A stretch of 64,000 bases of DNA from Lysinibacillus sp. G4S2. Lineage in GTDB: Bacteria; Bacillota; Bacilli; Bacillales_A; Planococcaceae. The stretch spans positions 2,422,001 to 2,486,000 of the forward strand of contig NZ_JAUCFJ010000002.1 of the NCBI RefSeq assembly GCF_030348505.1. The letters run 5' to 3'. The notes under the pieces are model-generated. The model was not told the DNA's origin. It made no database searches and saw nothing but the letters and a program-made list of their open reading frames with translations. Both the position numbers and the translations under genes were made by a program. Of the stretch, positions 1 through 8,836 are shown piece after piece. Each line of letters starts with the position of its first letter. The first letter of the stretch is position 1.

Positions 1-29
1 GTATGATTATTAATGAAGGGGGAGGTGAA

Positions 30-911
30 ATGCAGTTGAAATATGAATGGGTTATTCAAAAAACAATAGAATGGATTGAATCTCATTTACATGAGCAAAT
101 ATCCGCTGATGACATTGACGAGGTTACAGGATTTTCAAAGTATCATTTTCACAGGATTTTTCAATCTTCTGTTGGTATGTCTGTCTCAGAATATATTCGA
201 ATGAGGAGACTTGCAAATGCGGCAAGTACACTTCTACATACTGAGGAAAGAATTATTGATATCGCATTCTATTATCAATTTGAGTCACAAGAAACCTTTA
301 CACGTGCATTCAAAAAATTGTACTGTTTGCCACCAGGGCAATACAGAAAAGTAATGAAAACTATGAGAAGAAATAAGGAGGAATTAATAATGGAAGAGAA
401 AATTAAAGGCTGGTTTATTAGTGGTAGTCATCCTTATAATTACGAAATAGGAATAGATCAGAAAAATGTACATCAAGGAAAAGCATCGGGATATTTAAAA
501 TCAAAAACTGTTCACGCTCCAGATGAATTTGCAACAATGATGCAACAATTCAAGGCTGATGAATTTAGAGGTATGAGAATTAAACTCTCTGGGTTTATAA
601 AAACTAATAATGTAAAACAATTCACAGGACTATGGATGCGAGTTGATAGTGCATCAGAGGATATGCTGCAATTCGATAATATGAGTGATAGGCCAATCTT
701 AGGTACAAATAGTTGGAATCAATATTCTATCGTTCTTGATGTACCAGCAAACAGTGCAATAATATCGTTCGGTATTTTACTAACAGGAAAAGGGGAAGTT
801 TGGCTGGATGGACTTAGTATTGAAGTAGTTGATAACGATACCCCTACAACCCATATTACTTTTGAGAACCATCTTTTAGAAGGTCCGACAAATTTATCTT
901 TTGAAGAATAA
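30..911 (+). CDS. AraC-family transcriptional regulator with C-terminal ligand-type domain
   Basis: The 293-residue protein opens with two helix-turn-helix units (about residues 8-105, including FSKYHFHRIFQ and ETFTRAFKKLY), the AraC/XylS DNA-binding domain placed N-terminally. The remaining ~165 residues are beta-rich and look like an effector-binding or carbohydrate-binding-like domain rather than the common GyrI-like domain. I chose ATG 30 because GGAGGTGA lies directly upstream; an in-frame ATG at position 3 has no ribosome binding site. It is followed by two hairpins and no obvious partner gene, so its target is unknown. The family call is firm; the inducer is not. Confidence 0.85.
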   Translation: MQLKYEWVIQKTIEWIESHLHEQISADDIDEVTGFSKYHFHRIFQSSVGMSVSEYIRMRRLANAASTLLHTEERIIDIAFYYQFESQETFTRAFKKLYCLPPGQYRKVMKTMRRNKEELIMEEKIKGWFISGSHPYNYEIGIDQKNVHQGKASGYLKSKTVHAPDEFATMMQQFKADEFRGMRIKLSGFIKTNNVKQFTGLWMRVDSASEDMLQFDNMSDRPILGTNSWNQYSIVLDVPANSAIISFGILLTGKGEVWLDGLSIEVVDNDTPTTHITFENHLLEGPTNLSFEE

Positions 912-939
912 AATTTTGAGCATCATTCTTGTTAACCTA

Positions 940-973
940 AAAACAATCAATGAGTCTTGCTATTGATTGTTTT
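940..973 (+). terminator. Hairpin after araC-like gene
   Basis: AAAACAATCAAT pairs perfectly with ATTGATTGTTTT across a 10-nt loop, ending in a T-run. It sits 29 nt past the stop codon of the AraC-type gene, so it probably terminates that transcript. Confidence 0.7.
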
Positions 974-1009
974 ATGGTTAATCGGAATACGCATGAAAAA
1001 TACAAAATG

Positions 1010-1042
1010 AGTCACATCTAACTAGGTGTGGCTTTTTCTTTT
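1010..1042 (+). terminator. Second hairpin with T-tract
   Basis: AGTCACATCT pairs with AGGTGTGGCT (two G-U pairs) around a 4-nt loop, followed by TTTTTCTTTT. It is a good intrinsic terminator in tandem with the hairpin at 940. Confidence 0.7.
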
Positions 1043-1118
1043 GCATTTAATAGCTAAGAGTGGATGCAACGGAGAGATTCAATTGTCATCAACTTTACAT
1101 AACTAAAGAGGTGGTACT

Positions 1119-1427
1119 ATGCAAATAACAGATGGTTCATGGACATTTGATACAGAAGTGATCGATGAGGTCGCAAAAAAAATAAAAAGAGATGAGCAGG
1201 AGCGAGAAATGTTAAATGCTTTTGCTCGCTATGTTTATCGTCGCTACAAACAGATTAGAAATACGGTAAACCCTCGGAAGTGTAAATATATGTTGGTCGA
1301 TCAAGTACGTGAACAATTAAAATCACCAGCAAAATTACAAAAAGTTAGTAAATTATTCAATATGACAGATGAAGAAGTGCAGTACATTGTAGAGTTTGTG
1401 AAAAAGTATTTGAAGTATGTAAAATAA
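1119..1427 (+). CDS. Small basic hypothetical protein (102 aa)
   Basis: A 102-residue charged, mostly helical protein with no signal peptide or membrane segment. It is rich in Lys, Arg and Tyr (RYVYRRYKQIR), and the C-terminal half (residues 60-100) could form a small helical bundle. An AGAGGTGG ribosome binding site precedes ATG 1119, which supports a real gene. I do not recognise the family. It is flanked by terminators on both sides, so it is probably a single-gene unit. Confidence 0.6.
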   Translation: MQITDGSWTFDTEVIDEVAKKIKRDEQEREMLNAFARYVYRRYKQIRNTVNPRKCKYMLVDQVREQLKSPAKLQKVSKLFNMTDEEVQYIVEFVKKYLKYVK

Positions 1428-1435
1428 ACAAAAAG

Positions 1436-1459
1436 CTCCCGGTCAAATTCAACCGGGAG
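1436..1459 (-). terminator. Terminator of the lysR gene
   Basis: CTCCCGGT pairs with ACCGGGAG around an 8-nt loop. On the minus strand the stem is followed by CTTTTTGTTTATTTT, so it best serves the LysR gene, though the convergent 102-aa gene could also use the stem. Confidence 0.75.
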
Positions 1460-1503
1460 TACCATTTTAGATTTTCGAAGCCAATGCATCATCATTCTGG
1501 ATG

Positions 1504-2409
1504 TTAAACTTTTTGGCTCTGGCGGATTGTTTTATGAGTTTCTTCCTTAAATAACTTTAAAAAATTCATTGCGTGCTTTGCTAAATAGCGATCCTTTGGC
1601 CAAATAATGTTCGCTTTGGATTGGATATTACAATTAGCAAATTTAATGATTTTAATACCTTTAATTGAAAATTTATCGAGACTCGTTTTCGGTAAAATAG
1701 TTATACCCAATCCTTCACTTATTAAGGAAATAACCATCGCTATATCAATGCACTCACAAATAATATTAGGCTCAAAACCGTGACTTTTAAATTCATCGAT
1801 TATAATGCGAAACGTACTACAACTACGATGACGATAAAAAGAAAGAAACGGTAAATCTTTTAAGTCTTCCATTTGAATGGGGTTCGGTAAATTCCATTGT
1901 GCGGGTGTGGCAAGTACAAACTCCTTTAATTCTAGCCCGATCGAAGAGAAATTTTCATCTTCAATTGGTTGTTGCAGAATAGCTAAATCAATTTCTTTAC
2001 TTAAAAGACTTTTCGTTAAGAAAAATGTATCTCCTTCAATAATTTTGAAGTTTAATTTAGGGTATCTCTCGCGCATCAACCTAATTTTTTCAGGTAAGTA
2101 AGCTAAGCAAGTTTGATCTGCACCAATCGATAATACCCCCTGTAGTCCTTCTCCAACTTCTTTTATTTCCGATATCGTGTCTTCGAAATTAGCTAATAAT
2201 GTTTTGCCTTTTTCATATAAAATCTTTCCTGGTTCAGTAAGCTCTAATGTTCTACCATTCCGATCTAATAGTTTGCAGTTTAATTCTTCCTCCATAACTT
2301 TCAATTGATTGCTAAGTGGTGGTTGTGCCATATGGAGCTTTTTTGCAGCTTTCGTAATTTGTTTTTCTTCTACAATCGTAATGAAGTAATTTAATTGTCT
2401 TAAATCCAT
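1504..2409 (-). CDS. LysR-family transcriptional regulator
   Basis: 301 residues, normal LysR length. The N-terminal winged helix-turn-helix (residues 1-60, MDLRQLNYFITIVEE... AQPPLSNQLK) is followed by a linker helix and a periplasmic-binding-like effector domain (about 90-295). It is read away from the livJ gene across a 471-bp gap. That is the classic arrangement for a LysR activator controlling a divergent operon, so it may control the Liv-type importer and thereby uptake for the phenylacetate pathway. The family is certain; the target is inferred from position. Confidence 0.88.
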   Translation of the reverse strand: MDLRQLNYFITIVEEKQITKAAKKLHMAQPPLSNQLKVMEEELNCKLLDRNGRTLELTEPGKILYEKGKTLLANFEDTISEIKEVGEGLQGVLSIGADQTCLAYLPEKIRLMRERYPKLNFKIIEGDTFFLTKSLLSKEIDLAILQQPIEDENFSSIGLELKEFVLATPAQWNLPNPIQMEDLKDLPFLSFYRHRSCSTFRIIIDEFKSHGFEPNIICECIDIAMVISLISEGLGITILPKTSLDKFSIKGIKIIKFANCNIQSKANIIWPKDRYLAKHAMNFLKLFKEETHKTIRQSQKV

Positions 2410-2880
2410 CCTTTTTCACCCCTATACTTAAAATCCGCTTGTTTATGCAATTAGTATACTTATTCTGTATAGTAACACTTTTTCGAGTACTTTCGTTAAA
2501 TTTGTAAGATATTTCTGATTTTTTAAATAAATAATTTTAAGAAACCTAGTAATAGCAAAGGTTTTGTAGATTATTAAATTACATATTTTTCATGTAATAT
2601 ATATAACAATTAAAATACGGATATACCAAAAATGTATATATAACAATTTATAATATATATTTTTAGTATTTATCATTTTTTAATATACATGCTATTCTTT
2701 TGATTAACTAAAATCGCGAATATCTACTTTAGGTATCGTTTAGTCTGTAATTATCTGTTTTTATCTTAATTTATTGGTTGTTTTTGAAACGTTTTTAATC
2801 CAAGGGGCTATACATACCGTCATTTTAAAAGGGGATGCGGTTTTTATAGGTATAAAATTAATGAAGGGGTGTAGTGTTTA
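2410..2880. promoter_or_regulatory. AT-rich divergent control region between lysR and livJ
   Basis: 471 bp without a gene. It is strongly AT-rich, with long stretches of TATATAT type (2580-2700), and must hold the promoters of both divergent genes. A short palindrome AAACGTTT lies at 2787-2794. GAAGGGGTG just before ATG 2881 is the livJ ribosome binding site. I could not single out one promoter with confidence. Confidence 0.45.
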
Positions 2881-4092
2881 ATGAAAAAGACTGTATTATC
2901 TCTTTTCCTATTAATGGGTGCGTTATTGATGGTGGCCTGTAGTTCATCATCTGATTCGGGGAAAGGTGATGCATCATCCGCAAGTTCAGGTACAGAAACA
3001 TCATCTGATTCAATCAAAATGGCTGGAATCTTTTCAGCGTCTGGTGGGGCGGCCGCATTAGGTGAATCTGAGATGCAAACGCTTAAAATGTTAGTCGATC
3101 AAAAAAATGCGGATGGAGGCATTAACGGTCGGAAAATCGACTTAGTAACATACGATGATAAATCTGACCAAAATGAAGCAATTCTTGCGATGAAAAAAGC
3201 GTTAACACAAGACAAGGTTTCGATCGTTATCGGAGGGACAACAAGTGGAAACTCATTAGCGATGTTACCTTTGGCAGAGCAAAATCAGGTGCCTTACATT
3301 TCGGTTGCTGCCAGTAAACAAATTTACATGACTGAAGATGGACAAGCGCGAAAATGGGTATTCAAAATGCCGCAAGACGATCAACAAGCGGTGGAGCGGA
3401 TTTTACAATATTTAAAAGATAATAACTTAACGAAAGTTGCCTGGTTAAACGTTGCGAATTCTTATGGAACTGGTGGTCATGAAGAATTTGTTAAACATGC
3501 GGCAGATTACGGTGTGGAATCAGTTATTGAAGATGAATTCGAAGCGACAGTTAAAGATGCAAAACCACTGTTAACTCGTGTGAAAAAAGAAAATCCAGAT
3601 GCCATTATTGTTTGGGGAACAGTGCAAGAGTCAGCGGTAGTGATTAAAAATATTCGTGAACTAGCGCTAGATATACCAGTTCTTGCAAGTCACGGAGTTG
3701 CAACGGACCAATTTATCGAAGTAGCGGGTGATGCTGCGAACGATGTGGTTTTGCCAACGGGGAAATTATTAGTGGCTGATAAATTAGAAGATTCAAATCC
3801 ACAAAAAGAATTATTAAAAGCGTATAACGAAGCTTTCACAGCAAAATACAATAAACCAGCGAGTACATTCGGTGCATATGCAGCAGATGCTTTCGCGATT
3901 GCGACAAAAGCCATTGAAGCAAAAGGTAGTGATAGCGCTGCACTCCGTGATTACATTGAACAAGAGCTAGGTGAATATGTAGGTCTTACAGGTGTATTTA
4001 ACATTACTGCAGATAATCATATGGGACTGAGCCCAGATAGTTTTGCGATGGTACGAATTGTTGACGGTAAGTGGACTTTAGAAGACAAGTAA
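2881..4092 (+). CDS. Liv-type ABC transporter substrate-binding lipoprotein
   Basis: 403 residues. A lipoprotein signal peptide ends in the lipobox LMVAC, with the lipidated cysteine at residue 20, then a Ser/Asp/Gly-rich tether to about residue 45. The rest is a type I periplasmic-binding fold of the Peripla_BP_6 (LivJ) family, with IKMAGIFSASGGAAALGE at the start. Family members bind branched-chain amino acids, amides or aromatic acids. Since the matching permeases and ATPases follow and lead into the phenylacetate genes, phenylacetate or a related aromatic acid is a plausible ligand; this is inference. A small repeat element (4104-4260) separates it from livH. Confidence 0.88.
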   Translation: MKKTVLSLFLLMGALLMVACSSSSDSGKGDASSASSGTETSSDSIKMAGIFSASGGAAALGESEMQTLKMLVDQKNADGGINGRKIDLVTYDDKSDQNEAILAMKKALTQDKVSIVIGGTTSGNSLAMLPLAEQNQVPYISVAASKQIYMTEDGQARKWVFKMPQDDQQAVERILQYLKDNNLTKVAWLNVANSYGTGGHEEFVKHAADYGVESVIEDEFEATVKDAKPLLTRVKKENPDAIIVWGTVQESAVVIKNIRELALDIPVLASHGVATDQFIEVAGDAANDVVLPTGKLLVADKLEDSNPQKELLKAYNEAFTAKYNKPASTFGAYAADAFAIATKAIEAKGSDSAALRDYIEQELGEYVGLTGVFNITADNHMGLSPDSFAMVRIVDGKWTLEDK

Positions 4093-4103
4093 GAATAACA
4101 GAT

Positions 4104-4260
4104 CAGGCGTGTTTATTAGGGAAAATAGGTTTATTTTTTAGAGACAAAAGGATTTTTCTTGTTTTTATTTTTCTAATATATCCCTATTTTTACTGATTGT
4201 AGAGGAAATCAGAGTCTTCAAATTAATTAGAAGAGATAAAAATGGTTAATCAACACACCT
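4104..4260. mobile_element. Small non-autonomous element (MITE copy A) with IS4-type ends
   Basis: About 157 bp. The left end CAGGCGTGTTTATTA faces a right end that reads, reverse complemented, AGGTGTGTTGATTA. The ends match those of the IS4-type element at 53989-55246 and of copies B (22511) and C (52770). The inner flank GGAAAATAGGTTTAT is shared with B and C. Its middle reads GATTGTAGAGGAAATCAG, the uninterrupted form of the site that carries a GC-rich insert in copy C. The flanks show no convincing target duplication. Confidence 0.7.
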
Positions 4261-4358
4261 ATAAAAAAATACAAATCCAATGAACAGTGGTGTCTTTCCA
4301 TCACTGTTCATTCATTATCAGCTTAGTAACCTCGAAATGAAATGGAGTGAATGACATT

Positions 4359-5240
4359 ATGGAAACATTTTCTCAAATATTGCAATTATTATTTTCAGGT
4401 TTAACAATAGGAGCCATTTACGCATTGATTGCGGTTGGATTCGTCATTATTTATAACGTGACAGGCATACTTAACTTTGCACAAGGTGAATTTGCTATGT
4501 TTGGTGCTTTAATTAGTATTTCACTTGTAAAGGCAAATCTTCCATTATGGTTAGCTGTTATATTAAGTATCGTCATTGTGGCGGCAATTGGTGCTGTATT
4601 TGAACGAACAGCCATTCATACAGCTCGTAAATCATCCATGACAACACTAATCATCATAACAATTGGCGTATCGATTGCCTTTCGGGGGATTGCCATTTTA
4701 ATTTGGGGAACACAAGCCCAAACATTACCACCGTTTACGGATAATACACCGATTGAATTTTTAGAAGCCGTATTACTTCCGCAAAATTTATGGGCGATTG
4801 GCCTTTCGATCGTTATTTTAATCGTTATGCTGTACTTCTTTAACTATACGTTTACAGGAAAATCATTAACGGCTTGTGTTGTAAATCCATTTGCTGCACG
4901 TTTAATGGGAATCAATCCAAATAAAATGTCCTTGCTTGCTGTTGTTGTAAGTGCTGGGTTAGGGGCTCTAGCAGGTACCGTTATCGCACCTATTTCCGGC
5001 GCATCCTACGATATGGGGATGATGCTTGGTATAAAAGCGTTTGTAGCAGCAGTTGTTGGTGGTTTAACAAATGCCCCAGCGGCCATTGCCGGTGCTTTTC
5101 TAATTGGAATTATCGAAGCATTTACAGAGGGATTATGGTCTTCAGGTTTAAAAGATGTAGTGAGCTTCTCTTTATTGCTATTAATTTTATTTATAAAACC
5201 AGAAGGCCTATTTGCTAAAGCTTCTGGGAAACGTGTGTAA
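4359..5240 (+). CDS. livH: Liv-type ABC transporter permease LivH
   Basis: 293 residues with about eight hydrophobic segments. The LivH hallmark near the N-terminus, GLTIGAIYALIAVGFVIIYN followed by GILNFAQGEF, is present, and AFVAAVVGGL lies in the C-terminal third. The upstream GTG at 4347 is in frame, but GGAG at 4344-4347 is well spaced for ATG 4359. It forms the translocation pore in the membrane with LivM. The livM ribosome binding site begins one base after its stop codon. Confidence 0.9.
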   Translation: METFSQILQLLFSGLTIGAIYALIAVGFVIIYNVTGILNFAQGEFAMFGALISISLVKANLPLWLAVILSIVIVAAIGAVFERTAIHTARKSSMTTLIIITIGVSIAFRGIAILIWGTQAQTLPPFTDNTPIEFLEAVLLPQNLWAIGLSIVILIVMLYFFNYTFTGKSLTACVVNPFAARLMGINPNKMSLLAVVVSAGLGALAGTVIAPISGASYDMGMMLGIKAFVAAVVGGLTNAPAAIAGAFLIGIIEAFTEGLWSSGLKDVVSFSLLLLILFIKPEGLFAKASGKRV

Positions 5241-5253
5241 GGAGGTTGCAACG

Positions 5254-6307
5254 ATGACTAAAAAAAAGCTTAAAGCTGATCTACAATAACAGCTTAGTTG
5301 GACCAGGTATTTTTTTCGCACTACTATTTTGTCTTCCGCTAGTTAGATCTAATTATACACTCGCTATTTTTACGATGATTGGGTTTTATGCATTAGTATG
5401 TATAGGTTTAACGATGCTAACAGGCTACGCTGGACAAATTTCATTAGGACATGCAGCTTTTTATGGAATTGGTGCCTACACATCTGCTTATATGACAGCT
5501 ACATTAGGTGTATCTCCATGGTTAGCGATAGTAGTAGGGGCACTTATTTCTGCACTTGTTGCTTTATTAATCGGCATTCCTACATTTAAGTTAAAAGGTT
5601 ATTATTTAGCGTTAGCAACATTAGGGTTTGGCATTATTGTGTATACAGCATTTAAAGAATTATCATCGATTACAGGAGGCTCGAATGGCTTCTTCGGTAT
5701 ACCGAGTATCAGTTTATTTGGCTTTGAATTCATGACAGATCAAAGCTACTTCTATCTTATTTGGTTTTTTGTTTTTATGGCTCTTATTTTCTCGCGGAAT
5801 ATTATTCACTCAAGAATTGGGCGTGGCTTACGTTCGATTGAGGGTAGTGAGATTGCAGCGGATGCTGTTGGTGTAAATTTAATGAAATATAAACTACAAA
5901 TCTTTGTTACAAGTGCTATTTTCACATCCATTTCCGGCTCGCTATTAGCACACTATGTAACATTTATTAATCCGGATTTATTTACAGCGAATACGTCCAT
6001 TTATTTTTTAATAATGGTTATTATCGGTGGCTCCAATAGTATTTGGGGTGCCATCGTCGGTTCAGCTACGTATGTTCTGCTTGGTGAACTATTAAAACAT
6101 TATGTGCCAATCATCTTACCTAACGTTGGAGGGGAATTTGAAATTGTCTTCTTCGGTGTATTGCTAGTGCTAACATTAATTTATATGCCGAATGGATTAG
6201 TCCCTCAATTTATAAAAATCGCTGGAAAACGTCACAAGAAAGAACGCTCTGCACCAATCGCGTTCTCCATCGATACACGAGCTACTGGAGGTAAAACAAA
6301 TGACTAA
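5254..6307 (+). CDS. livM: Liv-type ABC transporter permease LivM, apparent frameshift at A8
   Basis: The strong GGAGG site 8 nt before ATG 5254 starts a frame that ends after only 11 codons. The permease frame lies one base over and is open from the TAC at 5282, giving NNSLVGPGIFFALLFCLP and then a full LivM (LTGYAGQISLGHAAFYGIGAY, EGSEIAADAVGVN). Reading seven rather than eight A residues at 5260-5267 joins the two into a 350-residue protein of normal family length. So this is a sequence error, a phase-variable tract, slippage-dependent expression, or a recent null. A start at ATG 5375 would delete the first membrane segment and lacks a ribosome binding site. It overlaps livG by 8 nt. Confidence 0.85.
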
Positions 6308-7097
6308 CAAAGAGCTGATCTTAAGTGTAGAAAACTTAACGAAAGTGTTCGGCGGGGTAGTTGCTGTAGACAATGTTTCCTTCGCAATTAATAAAGGTGA
6401 AATATTCGCTGTGATCGGTCCTAACGGTGCAGGTAAAACAACACTTTTCAATATGATAACGGGGGTATTGCCAAGTTCATCAGGGAATGTCTACTTCCAA
6501 GGCAAGCGGCTAACACGAAAAAAGCCTTATCAAATTGCACAGGCAGGTATAACAAGAACATTTCAGAACTTAGAAGTATTCGATAATATGACGGTTGTCG
6601 AGAATGTAATGACCGGTGCACATATTACGATGAAAACAAATATTTTAACGGCTGGACTACGTTTACCGACTGTCGTTAAAGAAGAGGTACGGACAATGGA
6701 AAGAGCGCTGCAATGTTTAAAGGATGTAGGAATTGCCGATTTTGCCTATGAAATGTCCGATAAATTACCTTATGGCAGTCAGCGACTTCTGGAAATTGCG
6801 CGTGCAGCCATTTCCAAACCTCAACTCATTTTACTAGATGAACCAATGGCGGGTTTAAACGCTGAGGAATCAAGACAATTAGTCGAAGTCATTTTAAAAA
6901 TGCGCGCAGAGGGAATGACTTTTTTATTCGTCGAACATGATATGGAAACGGTTATGTCTATTTCAGATCGTTTAGTTGTTGTTGATAACGGGGTCAAGAT
7001 TGGAGAAGGTACACCGGAAGAGATTTACAAAAATCCAAAGGTTGTGGCGGCATACTTGGGCGATGATGAAGCGGAGGAAGGTGTGTCATATGCTTAA
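6300..7097 (+). CDS. livG: Liv-type ABC transporter ATPase LivG
   Basis: 265 residues. Walker A GPNGAGKTT lies at 40-48, then the Q-loop region TRTFQNLEVF, the LivG-type signature YGSQRLLEIARA in place of LSGGQ, Walker B LILLDEPMAGLN and the H-loop VEHDMETV. This is the standard composition for the LivG subunit. ACTGGAGG precedes ATG 6300. The start overlaps livM and the stop overlaps livF, so the three are translationally coupled. It powers uptake from the cytoplasmic face. Confidence 0.93.
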   Translation: MTNKELILSVENLTKVFGGVVAVDNVSFAINKGEIFAVIGPNGAGKTTLFNMITGVLPSSSGNVYFQGKRLTRKKPYQIAQAGITRTFQNLEVFDNMTVVENVMTGAHITMKTNILTAGLRLPTVVKEEVRTMERALQCLKDVGIADFAYEMSDKLPYGSQRLLEIARAAISKPQLILLDEPMAGLNAEESRQLVEVILKMRAEGMTFLFVEHDMETVMSISDRLVVVDNGVKIGEGTPEEIYKNPKVVAAYLGDDEAEEGVSYA

Positions 7098-7836
7098 AAT
7101 CGAAAATTTACATACCTATCATGGGCATTTACACGTTCTTGAAGGTATTGATTTCGAACTATTAGAAGGGGAGTTACTATCAATTGTCGGATCAAATGGT
7201 GCTGGGAAAAGCACGCTCCTCGGTACATTAGCAGGTGTCTATTCAGCGAGTGAAGGAAAAATTGAATACAAAGGATTAGATATTACGAAAGATGGTGTAC
7301 AAAAGACAGTTGCCAATGGGATTTGTTTAGTGCCGGAGCGAAGACAAATTTTTTCTTCATTATCGGTTAAGGACAATCTGATGCTTGGTGCTTATCATCG
7401 CTATAGTAGAGATAAGAAAACGGTGCACCGAGACTATGAGGACATTGTGGAATTATTTCCGCGCTTAAAGCAAATGCTTAGTCGTCCAGGTGGTTTACTT
7501 TCAGGGGGCGAACAGCAAATGGTGGCGATAGGACGAGGTTTAATGGCCAATCCGAAAGTTTTGATGCTTGATGAACCATCATTAGGACTTGCTCCTTTAA
7601 TTGTCAAAGACATTATGACTATTTTACGTAGATTATGCGATGAACGAGGTGCCACGATCATTTTGGTCGAGCAGAACGTCAAAGCTGCATTGAAGGTGGC
7701 TGACCGTGCCTTCGTTTTAGCCCATGGTAAGATGGCCATTTCAGGTACTGCACAAGAGTTGTTGAATGATCCGAAAATCCAAGAAGCATACTTCGGTAAA
7801 GCGCAGACAAAATCGAAAGATGGAATACAGGTATAA
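7090..7836 (+). CDS. livF: Liv-type ABC transporter ATPase LivF
   Basis: 248 residues from ATG 7090, which overlaps the livG stop by 8 nt. The frame is open further upstream, but that stretch is only livG in another frame. Walker A GSNGAGKST lies at 34-42, LVPERRQIFSSLSV is the LivF-typical Q-loop neighbourhood, the signature is LSGGEQQMVAIGRGL, and Walker B is VLMLDEPSLGLAP. It is the last gene of the importer operon and is followed by a hairpin at 7852. Confidence 0.93.
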   Translation: MLKIENLHTYHGHLHVLEGIDFELLEGELLSIVGSNGAGKSTLLGTLAGVYSASEGKIEYKGLDITKDGVQKTVANGICLVPERRQIFSSLSVKDNLMLGAYHRYSRDKKTVHRDYEDIVELFPRLKQMLSRPGGLLSGGEQQMVAIGRGLMANPKVLMLDEPSLGLAPLIVKDIMTILRRLCDERGATIILVEQNVKAALKVADRAFVLAHGKMAISGTAQELLNDPKIQEAYFGKAQTKSKDGIQV

Positions 7837-7851
7837 AATAGCTTCGTCAAA

Positions 7852-7897
7852 GATTCCTCCTAGTTACAAGTGTGTCCTGTAACTAGTGAGGGATTTT
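7852..7897 (+). terminator. Terminator of the liv operon
   Basis: The core CTAGTTACA (7860-7868) pairs with TGTAACTAG (7878-7886). The stem extends outward through CCTCC/GAGGG and is followed by ATTTT. It lies 15 nt after the livF stop. Confidence 0.75.
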
Positions 7898-7910
7898 CGT
7901 ATGACAAAAA

Positions 7911-7952
7911 GATGTGAGAAACCTATTTAAAGCTTAAAAGGCCTCTCACATC
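7911..7952 (-). terminator. Terminator of the paaI gene
   Basis: GATGTGAGA pairs with TCTCACATC. On the minus strand the stem is followed by TTTTTG, placing it right after the stop of the thioesterase gene that is read leftward. Confidence 0.75.
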
Positions 7953-7956
7953 TTTG

Positions 7957-8391
7957 TTATAGGATGAAATTATCATTTTTACGATAAACCATTGCTTCCA
8001 TTGTTGCACATAATTCATCATTGCTCCAAACATGAATGCGATACCAGGCTAAACGACGAGTTTTTTTAACTTCTTCTGCGACAGCTGTTAGTGGGTGTTC
8101 TGCCAAGCCTGCGCTCATGTAATGTATGGTATTCGTTACACCGACAGCGGTTTTACCGTAAGAATTACTAGCTGCTGCAAAAGCGTAGTCAGCTAATGAA
8201 AAAATGATCCCTCCATGTACAGTACCGTGTGTGTTTAACATATGGGATGTTGGAGAAAGTATGACTTTTGCAAAGCCTGCTTTTAATTCAACTAATTCCA
8301 TTCCTAAGTAATTTGCGTATGGCTCCTTTTTTAAAGCTTCAAAAATATCGTCATAATATTTTTCGTGTTGTTGAGCTTCTGTTAACGTCAT
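7957..8391 (-). CDS. paaI: Hotdog-fold thioesterase, PaaI type
   Basis: 144 residues with the PaaI signature HGTVHGGIIFSLADYAFA at about 55-72, the active-site helix of the hotdog fold. Family members hydrolyse (hydroxy)phenylacetyl-CoA and rescue CoA from stalled phenylacetate intermediates. The gene is divergent from paaK across 445 bp, so both are probably controlled from that region. A second hotdog protein is encoded at 22644-23048. Family is firm, substrate inferred from the locus. Confidence 0.88.
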   Translation of the reverse strand: MTLTEAQQHEKYYDDIFEALKKEPYANYLGMELVELKAGFAKVILSPTSHMLNTHGTVHGGIIFSLADYAFAAASNSYGKTAVGVTNTIHYMSAGLAEHPLTAVAEEVKKTRRLAWYRIHVWSNDELCATMEAMVYRKNDNFIL

Positions 8392-8836
8392 CGTAAACTC
8401 CCCTTTGCTTTTTAAAAAATTTAGTTTTCCATTCGTCTGTTTGTAATTTACGTTATAAAATGTTCATACAAAATAAAAACGAATGAAATAAAAGTGAAAT
8501 ATAAAACAAATTTAACATTGATCATTTGGAAAGTAAATGTAATAACGTAGTTTTGTTGAATTATTTTGAATTTTCGATTGTTTTTTGTGATTATAGTTGA
8601 TTTAACAGGGTTTTTATAAAATACCATTTGTAATTCGATGTAAATGTTAACTAAGATAAAACATTCGAAAGCGATTTAATTAACAACTATAAATAGAAAA
8701 AATAAAATATATTGACAATTCGGATAAATAAGTTTATCGTAAAATTAATTACGGAATACAAACTCTCGTAATTTATTTGTTACATCGTTTGATTTCGTTG
8801 TGACGAATTGTAATAGCAAAAGGGGGGGCTAGGAAA
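8392..8836. promoter_or_regulatory. Divergent paaI/paaK control region
   Basis: 445 bp, AT-rich, no gene. It must carry promoters in both directions; the best rightward one is at 8712-8740. An imperfect catabolite-repression-like sequence CGAAAGCGATTTAA occurs at 8666-8679 but departs from consensus at three positions. AGGGGGGGCTAGG is the paaK ribosome binding site. Confidence 0.5.
8712..8773 (+). promoter_or_regulatory. Probable paa operon promoter with overlapping dyad
   Basis: TTGACA (8712-8717), a 17-bp spacer and TATCGT (8735-8740) form a plausible SigA promoter. Just downstream, AATTACG (8747-8753) and CGTAATT (8767-8773) form a perfect 7-bp inverted repeat with 13 bp between arms, covering the expected transcription start. 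That is a good place for a repressor; the PaaX gene at 20834 is the obvious candidate. The pairing of regulator and site is inference. Confidence 0.6.

Noticed and set aside
2787..2794. cre-like palindrome AAACGTTT upstream of livJ
   Set aside because: The spacing of TGAAACG does not fit the cre consensus; it could be chance in AT-rich DNA.
8666..8679. Catabolite repression (cre) site before paaK
   Set aside because: CGAAAGCGATTTAA departs from the consensus at three positions; position alone is too weak a support.
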